The notes below the pieces were generated by a model. That model did no database searches. It saw only the letters and a list, made by a program, of their open reading frames with translations, and was not told the origin of the DNA. Positions 27,050-36,041 of a DNA stretch of 64,000 nt are shown here, in pieces (the stretch's first letter is position 1; each line of letters begins with the position of its first letter). The DNA is taken from NCBI GenBank assembly GCA_963810485.1, contig CAWENQ010000004.1, forward strand, positions 682,001 through 746,000, read 5' to 3'. Both the position numbers and the translations under genes were made by a program. The stretch is from DATKFM01 sp963810485 (GTDB lineage: Bacteria; Pseudomonadota; Alphaproteobacteria; Dongiales; Dongiaceae).

Positions 27050-27814
27050 TCAGCGGTTGTGGATTTCGCCGAGTTCGACGATGCCGGTCATCAGATTGAC
27101 GGTGCCGGTCACCAGGATCTGGAAGTTGACCATCAGCCAGATATTGAGGACGGAGCCGATCAGCGTCGTGTAGAGCGCCACGGACATGCCGCCGATCAGC
27201 GTCGAGACCATCGGCGCGATCGCCGAGGCATCGGCGCTGGTCTCCGGGTTGACGCCGGCGAGCGCCATGATGAAACCGACCACCGTGCCGATGAGGCCGA
27301 GGATGACCAGCAGATTGGCAATGAAGCGCACCGAGCCAATGCGGCTGGAAAGCTTCAGCTTGAGCGCGGAAGCGGCCATGCCGCGGCTGCTGGCGTCGCG
27401 GCCGCGGATCTGCGCCATGTACTTCAGCGCCAGGGACGGTTCTGGATTGAAGGGATCGAAGCGCTTGACCTTGTTCAGCTCGACGCTGGTCCGCCAGATC
27501 TTTTGCGCGCAGAGCGCCAGGCCGACGAAGAACAGGGCGGCGATGCCGTGGGATTGATAGGTTGAGTCGGCATGGTGGGCGACCAGGATCCAGCCCTGGA
27601 ACCAGGCCGCGGCCAGAAGCGCAAAGCCGGCGAGATTGACCAGCGCGAACCGCATCAGCAGCAGATAGGCATGGGGCATTTCCGAGTCGGTGGCGAAAGC
27701 GCTCATCCATGAGCTCGACTCCGGCTCGGCGCGGCGCGGTGTCTCGGCTTCGGACTCGGCGATGCCATCGGAACTAAGCTCCCGACGGAACGGGAGAATG
27801 CTCTTCTCCACCAT
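27050..27814 (-). CDS. MotA/TolQ/ExbB proton-channel family protein
   Basis: A 254-residue inner-membrane protein. About 45 polar residues precede the first helix pair (about residues 50-110). The conserved channel block follows a cytoplasmic loop: FIANLLVILGLIGTVVGFIMAL near residues 165-186, then the pore-lining segment SVALYTTLIGSVLNIWLMVN. Members convert proton-motive force into movement with an ExbD/TolR/MotB partner. This one is first in a three-gene minus-strand operon whose other members are not standard exbD or tolR, so the driven process is unknown. Confidence 0.85.
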   Translation of the reverse strand: MVEKSILPFRRELSSDGIAESEAETPRRAEPESSSWMSAFATDSEMPHAYLLLMRFALVNLAGFALLAAAWFQGWILVAHHADSTYQSHGIAALFFVGLALCAQKIWRTSVELNKVKRFDPFNPEPSLALKYMAQIRGRDASSRGMAASALKLKLSSRIGSVRFIANLLVILGLIGTVVGFIMALAGVNPETSADASAIAPMVSTLIGGMSVALYTTLIGSVLNIWLMVNFQILVTGTVNLMTGIVELGEIHNR

Positions 27815-28224
27815 GACTCGTCTCCTAGCTAGCCTATGACCTGGGATGGTCCTCCCGGCGGCTTAAAAAACGATGTTAAATTCCCTTTCCAATGGTTAAC
27901 CCTGGCATAGGCCCGGGGAATTTGCCGTGCGCGTTGTCACAATCGTTACAAGTAGTTGTCGGCCGGAGATCGACTTTTGCGTGTCGGATCAAGGCGGCCG
28001 GTGAGAAGGATTCTTAGCCAGGGTTTCTTTTCCTGGTGGCCGCGGCCGAGCAAAACGGGCGCCGCAACGGCGCGCGTCCGCTCCGGGGGTACGCGAAGGC
28101 AGGTTGCGGCGGCGGAATCACGCGATCGATGCGTGATGGCGCCGTTGTACCGGCGCGGCTTGACTTCGCGGCGGGACTCATCGAGCCTCTGCGCCATGTC
28201 CGCGTTCTCCGCCCGCCGCAATTC
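27815..28224. other. 410-base divergent intergenic region
   Basis: Lies between the start of the ExbB-type operon (minus) and the serine hydrolase (plus) and must contain both promoters. An AT-richer patch at about 27860-27960 (TTAAAAAACG, GGTTAACC, TTGTCACAATCGTTACAAG) is the likeliest promoter zone. The right half can be translated in places, but nothing convincing as a gene is seen. Confidence 0.5.
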
Positions 28225-29415
28225 ATGAGTTCCGCGCCGCGAATCATGCAGGGCTTTCCGCCGCCGGCGGATCGCCGCCCGACCCACGATAATTGGGACC
28301 TGCCGCCCTACAACCGCTGGTCGTTCCAGAATGTGCGGCGGGTGCTGCCCACCGCGCCGGTGTCGCGCGGCGCCGGGCCGGTGGATGCGCTGCCCACGGA
28401 GACCCAGGACCTGTCGGAAGTGCGCTTTGCGGCCATGGACGGTTCGACCCGGACACTGGCGCAGATGTTGACGGAAACCTACACCGACGGCTTCATCGTC
28501 GTGCATCGCGGGCGCATCGTCACCGAGCTCTATTTCAACGACATGACGCCCTCGACCGAGCATCTCTCGCAATCGGTGGCGAAATCGCTGGTGTCGACGG
28601 TCTGCGGCATCCTGATTCATGACGGCGTGCTCGACCCGCAGGCGCCGCTGTCGCGCTATGTGCCGGAACTGGCGCGCTGCGGCTATGGCGACGCGACGCT
28701 GAACCATGTGCTGGATATGCGCAGCGGCGTGCGCTTTGACGAAACCTATGGCGACCCCGATGCCGACATCACGCTGTTCGATATCGTGACCGGCTGGCGG
28801 CCGCCGCGCGACGGCGTGCCGCTGTCGGTCTATGACTATCTGCTCACCCTGCCGAAGCAGCGGGAGCATGGCGGCGATTTCAAGTATCGCTCGGTGGAGA
28901 CGGACGTGATCGGCTGGGTCATGGAGCGCGCCACCGACCGCCATCTCTGCGATCTCGTCAGCCGTCATCTCTGGTCGCGGATCGGCACCGGCCATGGCGC
29001 CTATTTCACCGTCGATCGCGCCGGCACCGCGCTGGCCGATGGCGGCTTCAATGCCACGCTGAGAGACTATGCCCGTTTCGGCCTGCTGCACTTGAATGAC
29101 GGCCGCGCCATGGGGCAGCAGATCGTGCCCGTGGATTGGGTGCGCGCCTGCCGCACCGGCGATCCCAGCGTCTTCGGCGAGCCCTACAACATCCTCACAC
29201 CCGGCGGCGCCTACAGCAGGCAATGGTGGATCCGCGATGTGGAACGCGGCATCAGCCAGGCCCGCGGCATCTTCGGCCAACTGATCTGGATCGATCCGCC
29301 GGCGGAGATGGTGGTGGTGAAGCTGTCCTGCTGGCCGCAATATCTGATGCCGGAATTCTCCTACAACACCTATCGGGCTATCGAAGCAGTCGCCCGGTCG
29401 CTGACCAGAGGTTAG
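28225..29415 (+). CDS. Serine hydrolase of the beta-lactamase class C / 6-aminohexanoate-dimer hydrolase type
   Basis: A 396-residue enzyme of the penicillin-binding-protein-like fold. The SxxK pair is SVAK at residues 117-120. The surrounding sequence (FIVVHRGRIVTELYF...EHLSQSVAKSLVS) matches NylB-like amidases and esterases more than true beta-lactamases. A second tyrosine-containing motif is FKYRSVETD. No signal peptide is evident from ATG 28225, so it is probably cytoplasmic. The frame is open further upstream but the residues there are not homolog-like. The substrate is unknown. Confidence 0.82.
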   Translation: MSSAPRIMQGFPPPADRRPTHDNWDLPPYNRWSFQNVRRVLPTAPVSRGAGPVDALPTETQDLSEVRFAAMDGSTRTLAQMLTETYTDGFIVVHRGRIVTELYFNDMTPSTEHLSQSVAKSLVSTVCGILIHDGVLDPQAPLSRYVPELARCGYGDATLNHVLDMRSGVRFDETYGDPDADITLFDIVTGWRPPRDGVPLSVYDYLLTLPKQREHGGDFKYRSVETDVIGWVMERATDRHLCDLVSRHLWSRIGTGHGAYFTVDRAGTALADGGFNATLRDYARFGLLHLNDGRAMGQQIVPVDWVRACRTGDPSVFGEPYNILTPGGAYSRQWWIRDVERGISQARGIFGQLIWIDPPAEMVVVKLSCWPQYLMPEFSYNTYRAIEAVARSLTRG

Positions 29416-29609
29416 GAAAAGCTCGGACTTTCCATCTGGTGAAAACATCGTAAATCCGACTTAAGCGACAAGTTTCCGCCCTTTTGCGAAATCTTAAGGC
29501 TGGCCTGATACGCCAAGGATGACCCCGCAGGTCACACTGGACGTTGCCCCTGGCCGCGTCGGAGACCTGCCAAAGAATGCCCGCAGGGCCTGAGGGCCCA
29601 GGAGGACAC

Positions 29610-30029
29610 ATGTCCGGACAGAGTGAAGCGGCCGTCAACGGTAAGGCGCAGCGACAGGGCGCGGTGCCAAAGCGCATCCTCGTTGTCGAGGACAACGAGT
29701 TGAACATGCGCCTGTTCCACGATCTTCTGAAAGCTCATGGCTACGACATCCTCAAGGCCCATGACGGGCTCGAGGGCCTGCAGATGGCGCGGGAGCACCG
29801 CCCCGATCTGATCCTCATGGATATCCAGCTGCCGGGCATCTCCGGCCTCGCCGCCTCCAAGTCGATCAAGGAGGATGACATCCTCAAGACCATCCCGATC
29901 ATTGCCGTGACTGCCTTCGCGATGAAGGGCGACGAGGACAAGATCCGCGACGCCGGCTGCGACGCCTATATCGCCAAGCCGATCTCGGCGCCGAGCTTCC
30001 TGAAGACGGTCAAAGATTTCCTGAGCTGA
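29610..30029 (+). CDS. divK: Single-domain response regulator, DivK type
   Basis: A 139-residue receiver-only protein of the alphaproteobacterial cell-cycle phosphorelay. The acidic pocket is VVEDNE at residues 25-30, the phospho-acceptor is Asp71 in LMDIQLPG, followed by VTAFAMKGDED and the conserved Lys in AKPIS. Compared with Caulobacter DivK it carries about 20 extra N-terminal residues before KRILVVEDN. An AGGAGG site lies upstream of ATG 29610. It stands alone, with no pleD-type gene behind it in this window. Confidence 0.88.
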   Translation: MSGQSEAAVNGKAQRQGAVPKRILVVEDNELNMRLFHDLLKAHGYDILKAHDGLEGLQMAREHRPDLILMDIQLPGISGLAASKSIKEDDILKTIPIIAVTAFAMKGDEDKIRDAGCDAYIAKPISAPSFLKTVKDFLS

Positions 30030-30079
30030 GTACGGCGGCCTCAGGCCGCTGTATCACGTCGCGAATTTTCGGTTGGGAG

Positions 30080-30166
30080 TGGTGCCCCTGGCCGGACTCG
30101 AACCAGCACGCTCTTGCGAACAACAGATTTTGAGTCTGCCGCGTCTACCAATTCCGCCACAGGGGC
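30080..30166 (-). tRNA. tRNA-Leu (anticodon CAA)
   Basis: Read on the minus strand, GCCCCTG at the 5' end (30166) pairs with CAGGGGC, followed by an A discriminator and an encoded CCA ending at 30080. The D-loop region GGCGGAATTGGTAGACGC, the anticodon loop CTCAAAA with anticodon CAA, a long type-II variable arm (TTGTTCGCAAGAGCG) and a TTCGAGT T-loop are all present. Length is 87 bases including CCA, typical of tRNA-Leu. Confidence 0.95.
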
Positions 30167-30333
30167 CCCGGGGCAGCAATCCGGGCCGCTGCCGGCCTGG
30201 AAAGGCGGCGGATCATAGCAACCCTTTTGCCCGGCGCAACGCCGTTCCCCGCGGCCGCAGGGGCCGGTGATTTGCCCGCCGCCGTCTCACCTGATAAGGG
30301 GAGCGCCATGGCAGGGGGCAGCGTCATTCCGCA

Positions 30334-30915
30334 ATGCTGAGGCGTCTTTACGACTGGATCATTGCCCTCTCGGCAAGTCCCCGGGCCATGCCGGCCCTGG
30401 CCGCCGTCGCCTTCGCCGAAAGCTCTTTTTTCCCGATCCCACCGGACGCCATGATTATCCCCATGGTGCTGGCCCAGCCGCAGAAGGCCTGGCGCATCGC
30501 CACCGTTGCCCTGGTCGCATCTGTTATTGGCGGCCTCTTCGGCTATGCCATCGGCTACTATCTCTACGAGACCGTCGGGCAATGGCTGATCGATTTCTAC
30601 GGGCTGCAGCACGGGGTCGATACATTCCGCCAGCAATTCAACGAATACGGATTCTGGATCATCCTGGTCAAAGGCGCGACGCCGATCCCCTACAAAATCG
30701 TCACCATCGCCTGCGGTATCGCCCATTACAGCATCCCAATGTTCCTGCTTGCCTCCGTCATCACCCGCGGCGCGCGGTTCTTTATCGTCGCGGCGTTGTT
30801 GCGAAAGTACGGCGAGCCCATCCGCGCGTTCATCGAGAAACGCCTAACCCTGGTGACCACAGCGTTCGTGGTGCTGATCGTGGCGGGCTTCGTCGCCCTG
30901 CGCTACCTGCCTTGA
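30334..30915 (+). CDS. YqaA-family (SNARE-associated/DedA-like) membrane protein
   Basis: A 193-residue inner-membrane protein with about five hydrophobic segments. The DedA/VTT-type core is seen as AFAESSFFPIPPDAMIIPMVLA near residues 26-47 and KGATPIPYKIVTIACG near residues 113-128. DedA relatives act in lipid scrambling, membrane homeostasis or ion handling. The role of the YqaA branch is unsettled. It starts at ATG 30334 just after the divergent tRNA-Leu gene and is followed 50 bases later by dsbB on the same strand. Confidence 0.87.
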   Translation: MLRRLYDWIIALSASPRAMPALAAVAFAESSFFPIPPDAMIIPMVLAQPQKAWRIATVALVASVIGGLFGYAIGYYLYETVGQWLIDFYGLQHGVDTFRQQFNEYGFWIILVKGATPIPYKIVTIACGIAHYSIPMFLLASVITRGARFFIVAALLRKYGEPIRAFIEKRLTLVTTAFVVLIVAGFVALRYLP

Positions 30916-30965
30916 TCGCCGGCCCAACAATCGCCATTTTCAAAGCGCAGTCATTAGTCAGACCC

Positions 30966-31463
30966 ATGCCCGCAACACTTTCGATCCGCGCCGCCCTGTT
31001 CCTGATTGCCGTCGGCGCCGTCAGTCTCGGCGCTGCATTCGGTTCGCAGTATTTCGGCGGCCTGCAGCCCTGCGTGCTCTGCATCTATCAGCGCTATCCC
31101 TATGGCGTGGTCATCGCGCTGGGCCTGCTGATGCTGCTGGTCTGGCGGCAGCCAAAATTTGCAGGCGGGCTGGCGCTTCTGGCGGCCATCGCACTCTTCA
31201 TCGACGCAGGCATCGCCACCTTCCATGTCGGCGTCGAGCAGCAATGGTGGCAAGGCACGACGGCCTGCAGCAATACCATCGATCCCAACCTCACCCTTGA
31301 GGAGCTCAAGAAGGCGCTGCAGGAAGCACCGGTCGTGGACTGTCAGAAACCGGCCTTCGTCCTGTTCGGCATTTCCATGGCTGGCTATAATTTCCTGTAC
31401 GCCTCGATTAGCGGTATCATTGCCACCGTCCTGGCCTTTCGTCTGTTCAAATCGCCGCAATGA
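30966..31463 (+). CDS. dsbB: Disulfide bond formation protein B (DsbB family)
   Basis: A 165-residue inner-membrane protein with four helices that passes electrons from periplasmic DsbA to quinone. The first redox pair is Cys36 and Cys39 (CVLC). The second is Cys101 (TACSN) and Cys126 (VDCQ) in the second periplasmic loop. ATG 30966 is chosen because the membrane segment begins right after it. The open frame continues far upstream without homology. It overlaps coq7 by four bases (ATGA), an apt pairing since DsbB uses ubiquinone. Confidence 0.92.
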   Translation: MPATLSIRAALFLIAVGAVSLGAAFGSQYFGGLQPCVLCIYQRYPYGVVIALGLLMLLVWRQPKFAGGLALLAAIALFIDAGIATFHVGVEQQWWQGTTACSNTIDPNLTLEELKKALQEAPVVDCQKPAFVLFGISMAGYNFLYASISGIIATVLAFRLFKSPQ

Positions 31464-32011
31464 AAAACAGCGCACCCAAGGAACTGCCGGGCGATCTCAG
31501 CCATGACGAGATGACCGCGCGCATTATCCGCGTCGATCATGCGGGCGAATACGGCGCCAAGCGCATCTATGAGGGCCAGCTCGCAGTGCTCGGCCACCGG
31601 CCTGACGCGGCACCCATCCGCCATATGGCGCAGCAGGAGCAGCGCCACCTGGACGCCTTCAACAAGCTGATCAGCGAGCGGCGGGTGCGGCCGTCGGCGC
31701 TGCATCCGGTCTGGCATGTGGCCGGCTACGCGCTGGGCGCCGCCACGGCGCTGCTGGGCCGCGAGGCTGCCATGGCCTGCACGGTGGCGGTCGAGGAAGT
31801 GATCGACGAGCACTATGCGCGCCAGTCCGAAACCCTCGGAAAAGACGAGCCGGAATTGAAAGGCCTGATCGAGGAGTTTCGCCGCGAAGAATTGGAGCAC
31901 CGGGATACCGGCCTCGCCGAAGGCGCGGAACGGGCGCCGGGTTATGTGATCCTGAAAGGCGCAATCAAGGCCGGTTCGCGGCTGGCGATCTGGCTCGCCG
32001 AACGGGTGTAG
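31460..32011 (+). CDS. coq7: Demethoxyubiquinone hydroxylase (Coq7)
   Basis: A 183-residue di-iron monooxygenase of ubiquinone biosynthesis (hydroxylation at C-6, the penultimate modification). Iron ligands of the ferritin-like repeats are visible: Glu30 in DHAGEYGA, Glu60 and His63 in EQQRH in the first half, and AVEEVIDEHY and REELEH in the second half. It is full length. The start codon lies inside the dsbB stop (ATGA at 31460), so the two are co-translated. Confidence 0.95.
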   Translation: MKNSAPKELPGDLSHDEMTARIIRVDHAGEYGAKRIYEGQLAVLGHRPDAAPIRHMAQQEQRHLDAFNKLISERRVRPSALHPVWHVAGYALGAATALLGREAAMACTVAVEEVIDEHYARQSETLGKDEPELKGLIEEFRREELEHRDTGLAEGAERAPGYVILKGAIKAGSRLAIWLAERV

Positions 32012-32028
32012 CGCCAGGCGCCGCCCGT

Positions 32029-32610
32029 CTAGCTCTGTTCCAGTTCCGTGTCCCAGTACAGGAAGTCGCGCCAGCTCTCATGCAGGTAGTTCGGCGGGAA
32101 GCCCCGACCGTTTTCCTGCAGCTCGAACGTCGTCGGCTGGAAGGGCCGCTGCTTCGGATACATCCGCACTTCATGGGGCATGTGATGCCCCTTCAGAAGA
32201 TTGCAGGTCTGGCAGGCGGTGACCACGTTCTCCCAGCAGGTGCGGCCGCCGCGGGAGCGCGGGATCATGTGATCGAAGGTCAGGTCCGGCGCGCCATGGG
32301 TCTTGCCGCAATACTGGCAGCAGAAGCAGTCGCGCAGGAACACGTTGAACCTCGTGAAGGCGGGACGGCGCGCCTGCGGTATGAACTCCTTCAGCGCGAT
32401 GACGCTGGGCAGCCGCATGTGGAAATTCGGGCTGCGCACCACCCGGTCATATTCGGAGACGATGTTGACGCGGTCCAGGAACACGGCTTTCACCGCTTCC
32501 TGCCATGGCCACAAGGAAAGGGGGAAGTAACTCAACGGCCGGAAATCGGCATTGAGAACCAGAGCGGGACAACTTTCGGGCGATGCCGTCAAGATTGTCC
32601 CCCGGATCAA
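32029..32610 (-). CDS. HNH endonuclease domain protein
   Basis: A protein of up to 193 residues with an HNH/zinc-finger nuclease core: CFCCQYCG near residues 94-101, TFDHMIPRSRGGRTCWENVV in the centre, and TACQTCNLLKG completing two CxxC zinc pairs. The lead-in PALVLNADFRPLSYFPLSLWPWQEAVKAV is typical of a widespread alphaproteobacterial housekeeping HNH family, of unknown role, not linked to restriction or phage genes here. The start is uncertain: 32610 is a TTG codon and another TTG lies at 32592. It is convergent with coq7. Confidence 0.88.
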   Translation of the reverse strand: MIRGTILTASPESCPALVLNADFRPLSYFPLSLWPWQEAVKAVFLDRVNIVSEYDRVVRSPNFHMRLPSVIALKEFIPQARRPAFTRFNVFLRDCFCCQYCGKTHGAPDLTFDHMIPRSRGGRTCWENVVTACQTCNLLKGHHMPHEVRMYPKQRPFQPTTFELQENGRGFPPNYLHESWRDFLYWDTELEQS

Positions 32611-32741
32611 CTCGGCCTGTGTCTGTGCTCGCGCATGGCGTTCATATATCCCAAGACACGATTTGGGTCAAAATGCCGTAAATCGGTTACCGGATTATTT
32701 ACAATGTGGATATTGCGAAATTTAGCCCGCAGGACAAGCGC

Positions 32742-33413
32742 TTAGGCGCCAGAAGCGAAGGCTCCGGCCAGGAAATGGCCGCCCAATTCCAGCCCTTCCT
32801 CATCGATGGCGTGGGCCAGGCGGGGCCGGCGCTCGGCCGTGACTTCGATGCCCACGAGCTCCAGGACGTTTACGGCTTCCCGCAGCGACTGGAACGGCAC
32901 CACCGGATCCGCGTCGCCATGCACCAAGAGAATGCGCGGCCGGGACTTGATCTCCTGCGGCAGCAGATCGGGCGCGATCAGCCGGCCCGAATAGCCGACC
33001 ACCGCCGCCGCGGGCCTCTGACGCCGTAGCGCCACATGCAGCGACATCATCGTACCCTGGGAGAATCCCACCAGCGCCAGCGCCGATTCATCCAGATCGC
33101 GCTTGGCGAGCTGTTCGTCGATGAAGCCATTGAGAATCGCCGCGGCCGTCTGCACCTCGCCCAGAATCATCTGCGCATCGCGGCCCTCGAAGCCGAACCA
33201 TTGCCGGCCATAAGGCGCAAGCTCGCAGGGAAAGGGGGCGTTCGGCGATATGAACTCCGCGCGCGGCAGCATCTGCGCCCAATGGGGCGCCAGGCCGAGC
33301 AGGTCATGCCCGTCGGACCCGTAGCCATGGAGCAGGACCACCAGCTGCCGCGGCGCACCGGCGGCGGCGGGACCATAGGTCGGCCCGGATATGCTCATCA
33401 GCGCAGCCATCAT
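32742..33413 (-). CDS. Carboxylesterase/phospholipase of the alpha/beta-hydrolase fold
   Basis: A 223-residue enzyme of the small carboxylesterase (YpfH/EstB-like) family. The oxyanion segment is LLHGYGSDG, the nucleophile is Ser118 in GFSQG, and the acid and base are Asp167 or Asp169 (HGDADPVVP) and His201 (LAHAID). It has no signal peptide, so it is cytoplasmic. Members hydrolyse short-chain esters or lysophospholipids. The substrate here is unknown. It is a single gene, divergent from gluQ. Confidence 0.88.
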   Translation of the reverse strand: MMAALMSISGPTYGPAAAGAPRQLVVLLHGYGSDGHDLLGLAPHWAQMLPRAEFISPNAPFPCELAPYGRQWFGFEGRDAQMILGEVQTAAAILNGFIDEQLAKRDLDESALALVGFSQGTMMSLHVALRRQRPAAAVVGYSGRLIAPDLLPQEIKSRPRILLVHGDADPVVPFQSLREAVNVLELVGIEVTAERRPRLAHAIDEEGLELGGHFLAGAFASGA

Positions 33414-33548
33414 TCAGGCTTTCATTGTCATCGCACCCACGATCATCCCCATATCGGATTCGGCGGCGACCTGCCAACCGGATCTCCGCCGATGCCGAAG
33501 CTTCTTGCCGGCCGACGGAGGCGAACGGCAAGTTGCGACCATCGACCC

Positions 33549-34441
33549 ATGAAACGCCGCCACGCCCATCAGAACATGATCGTCACGCGCTTTGCACCCA
33601 GCCCCACTGGATTCCTGCATCTCGGTCACGCGGCTTCCGCCCTCGCCGGCTGGGCTGCCGCGAAACACGCCGACGGCCGCTTTCTCCTGCGCATCGAGGA
33701 CATCGACAGCAAGCGCTGCCGTCCCGTCTTTGAAGCAGCGATCTATGAGGACCTGGCTTGGCTGGGTCTCGATTGGGAACAACCCGTGCGCCGGCAATCG
33801 GAACATATGGCGGACTACCGTTCAGCACTCCAACGCCTCGAGGCCCTGGATGTCATCTATCCCTGCTTTTGCAGCCGCAAGGAAATCGAGGCCGAGATCG
33901 CGGCGGCAGCCTATGCGCCCCACGGACCCGAGGGTCCGCTCTATCCCGGGACCTGCCGCGGACTGTCGCCGGCGGCGCGGGCCGAGCGCATTGATCGCGG
34001 CGATCCCTATGCATTGAGAATTGATGTCGCTCATGCAGCCACCCTCACCGGTCCATTGACCTGGCAGGAACAGTCCACGGGTCAAGTGGTCGTCGATCCC
34101 CTGCTGCTGGGCGATGCCGTGCTGGCCCGCAAGGATGTGGCCACAAGCTACCATCTGGCGGTCACCGTGGATGACGGCATTCAGGGCGTCAGCCTCGTGA
34201 CCCGGGGCCAGGATTTGTTTCATGCCACTCATTTGCACCGACTGCTCCAGGCGCTGCTCGGCCTGCGCGGAGCCGGCCTATCGGCACCATCCCTTACTGA
34301 AGAATGAACAGGGCGAGCGCCTGTCCAAGCGCGATGGGGCCTTGGCCTTGCGGCAGATGCGAACAGAGCGGTTTTTCTGCGGCCGAGGTCCGGAAAAGGG
34401 CTGGATTTCCGGTCTGGCCATCCCCAGATGGGCCAGGGTAG
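33549..34441 (+). CDS. gluQ: Glutamyl-Q tRNA(Asp) synthetase (reading frame interrupted twice)
   Basis: Paralog of glutamyl-tRNA synthetase lacking the anticodon domain. It attaches glutamate to queuosine in tRNA-Asp. HLGH is at residues 24-27, a zinc site in CFCSRKE...YPGTC, and RLSKRDGA is the KMSKS equivalent. Joined length is about 297 residues, normal for the family. Two breaks are seen. At about 34272 LLGLRG should continue as EPAYRHHPLLKNEQGE, an apparent extra G. At about 34364 LRQMR should continue as EQSGFSAAEVRKRAGF, with two bases missing. Both sides of each break match the family. Confidence 0.88.
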
Positions 34442-34473
34442 ACATTGGTTCCCGCCTATAGCACAGGTTTGCC

Positions 34474-35172
34474 TTGTCCGCTGAGCTTCTGACCGCCCTT
34501 CTCGGGATAATCTGGATTGACCTCGTCCTCGCCGGTGACAACGCCATCGTCGTCGGCATGGCTGCGGCCGGTCTGCCGAAGGAGCAGCGGACCAAAGTCA
34601 TTGTCATCGGCATCGTTGCCGCGACCGTGCTGCGTATCTGCTTCGCCGGCACTGTCACGATTCTCCTGAACATCATCGGATTGACGTTGGCCGGCGGTAT
34701 CCTGCTGCTGTGGGTTTGCTGGAAGCTCTGGCGCGAATTGCGGGCGCAAAGCCATCAAGCGAGCGCGGTGCATGATCTCGAAGCGGAATTCGGCAATGTA
34801 CTGCCGACGGCTGACGATCCGTTGAACCGACGGCCGGCGCCCGCCCGCATCGATGGCCGGGCCGGCCAGCCGGTCAAGACTTTCACCCAGGCCGTCGTGC
34901 AAATCATCATTGCCGACGTGTCCATGTCGCTCGACAACGTGCTGGCCGTCGGTGGCATGGCGAAGGATCATCCGACCTGGGTTCTGGTGGTGGGTCTCGC
35001 ATTATCGGTAGCGTTCATGGGCGCCGCCGCGACTTTCATTGCGGGCTTGCTTAAGCGCTATCACTGGATCGCCTATATCGGCCTGCTGATCATCCTCTAT
35101 GTCGCGCTGCAGATGATCTGGGATGGCACCCATGAAGTTATCGACGCCGATATCGTCACGGGGCTCATCTAA
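34474..35172 (+). CDS. TerC/YjbE-family integral membrane protein
   Basis: A 232-residue protein with about seven membrane segments and the TerC-family signatures WIDLVLAGDNAIVVGMAA near residues 14-31 and IIIADVSMSLDNVLAVGG near 144-161, whose acidic residues sit in membrane helices. Relatives export manganese or help load metals onto secreted proteins. A polar linker (about residues 91-136) separates the two halves. The predicted start is TTG 34474. It converges with the first Nudix gene, overlapping its 3' end by eight bases. Confidence 0.87.
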   Translation: MSAELLTALLGIIWIDLVLAGDNAIVVGMAAAGLPKEQRTKVIVIGIVAATVLRICFAGTVTILLNIIGLTLAGGILLLWVCWKLWRELRAQSHQASAVHDLEAEFGNVLPTADDPLNRRPAPARIDGRAGQPVKTFTQAVVQIIIADVSMSLDNVLAVGGMAKDHPTWVLVVGLALSVAFMGAAATFIAGLLKRYHWIAYIGLLIILYVALQMIWDGTHEVIDADIVTGLI

Positions 35173-36037
35173 CGTTGCTTGGACCGGGATCGCCGTGACG
35201 GAGCCCGGCAAGTAAATCCAGATAGTCCGGCCGTTCCGGTCCGATGATGCCGTGACGGATCAGGAAATCGATCAGCACCAGGTTCACGTTGAACTTGAAG
35301 TTGTCGGTCGTCTCGATCTCCCGCAGCACCCGTGCCGCCGGCCACAGCATGAATTCCTCGATCTCGCCGTCAGTGTTGCGCGGCGTGAAATCTGCCGGCA
35401 GTTCCAGGTCGAAGACATACAGCACATCGTCGCGAAGGCCGGCCTCCCACTCCATCACATAGGACACGATCCCGGTCGGGCGCGCTTGCGCGGCGAGCTG
35501 CTCCGGAATGGCGGCTTCCTCAGCGCATTCCTTGACCAGGTTCTCGCGGATGCCCAGGCCGTAGGGCTGTCCTCCGGCTACCAGGTGATCCAGCTTGCCC
35601 GGCGCCACGGATTTATCCTTCGCACGCCGGCCGATCCAGAGATGCAGTCCGTCGGGCTTGCGCACGAAGCCGTTCATATGCACGCCGCTGGCCTTCACGC
35701 CGAAGGCAGGAACCGCGATGCGGTCGATCTTGAACAGCGGCGGCCGGCCGAATTCCGCCATGACGGGAAACTCCTCACCCCGCAATCTTCGAAAGATCCC
35801 GGCCTCCACCAGCCGGGCGCCGATTTGCGCCATCGCGCGGCTGCGCGAGTCGAAATCCGTCAGCGAGGGCCGCAGCCGAACCGCTTGATCATCGACCGCA
35901 AGGACGTCGTCATAGCGAGCCAACTGCCGCGCCAGCTCATGGCGCACCCAGCCGACCTGCACCTCGCCCGCCATGAACGGACGGAAGCGCGCCATATCCC
36001 GGCGCTGACAAAGACGGATATGATCCAACAGGCTCAT
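35165..36037 (-). CDS. DUF4743/NUDIX hydrolase, copy 1 of a tandem pair
   Basis: A 290-residue protein with an N-terminal DUF4743 domain (MSLLDHIRLCQRRDMARFRPF...) and a Nudix domain in the second half. The Nudix box reads GGQPYGLGIRENLVKECAEEAAIP near residues 158-181. The KECAEEA core is kept, but the upstream Glu of the canonical GX5EX7REUXEEXGU is displaced, as usual in this family. Eukaryotic relatives are annotated thiamin-diphosphate-type hydrolases, but the substrate here is unknown. ATG 36037 aligns with the start of the neighbouring copy. It lies four bases after that copy. Confidence 0.85.
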   Translation of the reverse strand: MSLLDHIRLCQRRDMARFRPFMAGEVQVGWVRHELARQLARYDDVLAVDDQAVRLRPSLTDFDSRSRAMAQIGARLVEAGIFRRLRGEEFPVMAEFGRPPLFKIDRIAVPAFGVKASGVHMNGFVRKPDGLHLWIGRRAKDKSVAPGKLDHLVAGGQPYGLGIRENLVKECAEEAAIPEQLAAQARPTGIVSYVMEWEAGLRDDVLYVFDLELPADFTPRNTDGEIEEFMLWPAARVLREIETTDNFKFNVNLVLIDFLIRHGIIGPERPDYLDLLAGLRHGDPGPSNVR

Positions 36038-36041
36038 GCAA

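Noticed and set aside
25885..27814. Zorya-type anti-phage system (MotA/MotB-like ZorAB)
   Set aside because: The ExbB-type protein is only 254 residues without the long ZorA tail, the partner lacks an OmpA-like domain, and no ZorC, ZorD or ZorE gene is adjacent.
27956..28228. Possible 90-codon gene upstream of the serine hydrolase
   Set aside because: The Arg- and Ser-rich translation has no recognisable pattern and overlaps the expected divergent promoter region.
30080..30166. tRNA-Leu as an integration site for a mobile island
   Set aside because: There is no integrase, no repeated 3' tRNA end and no shift in gene content on either side.
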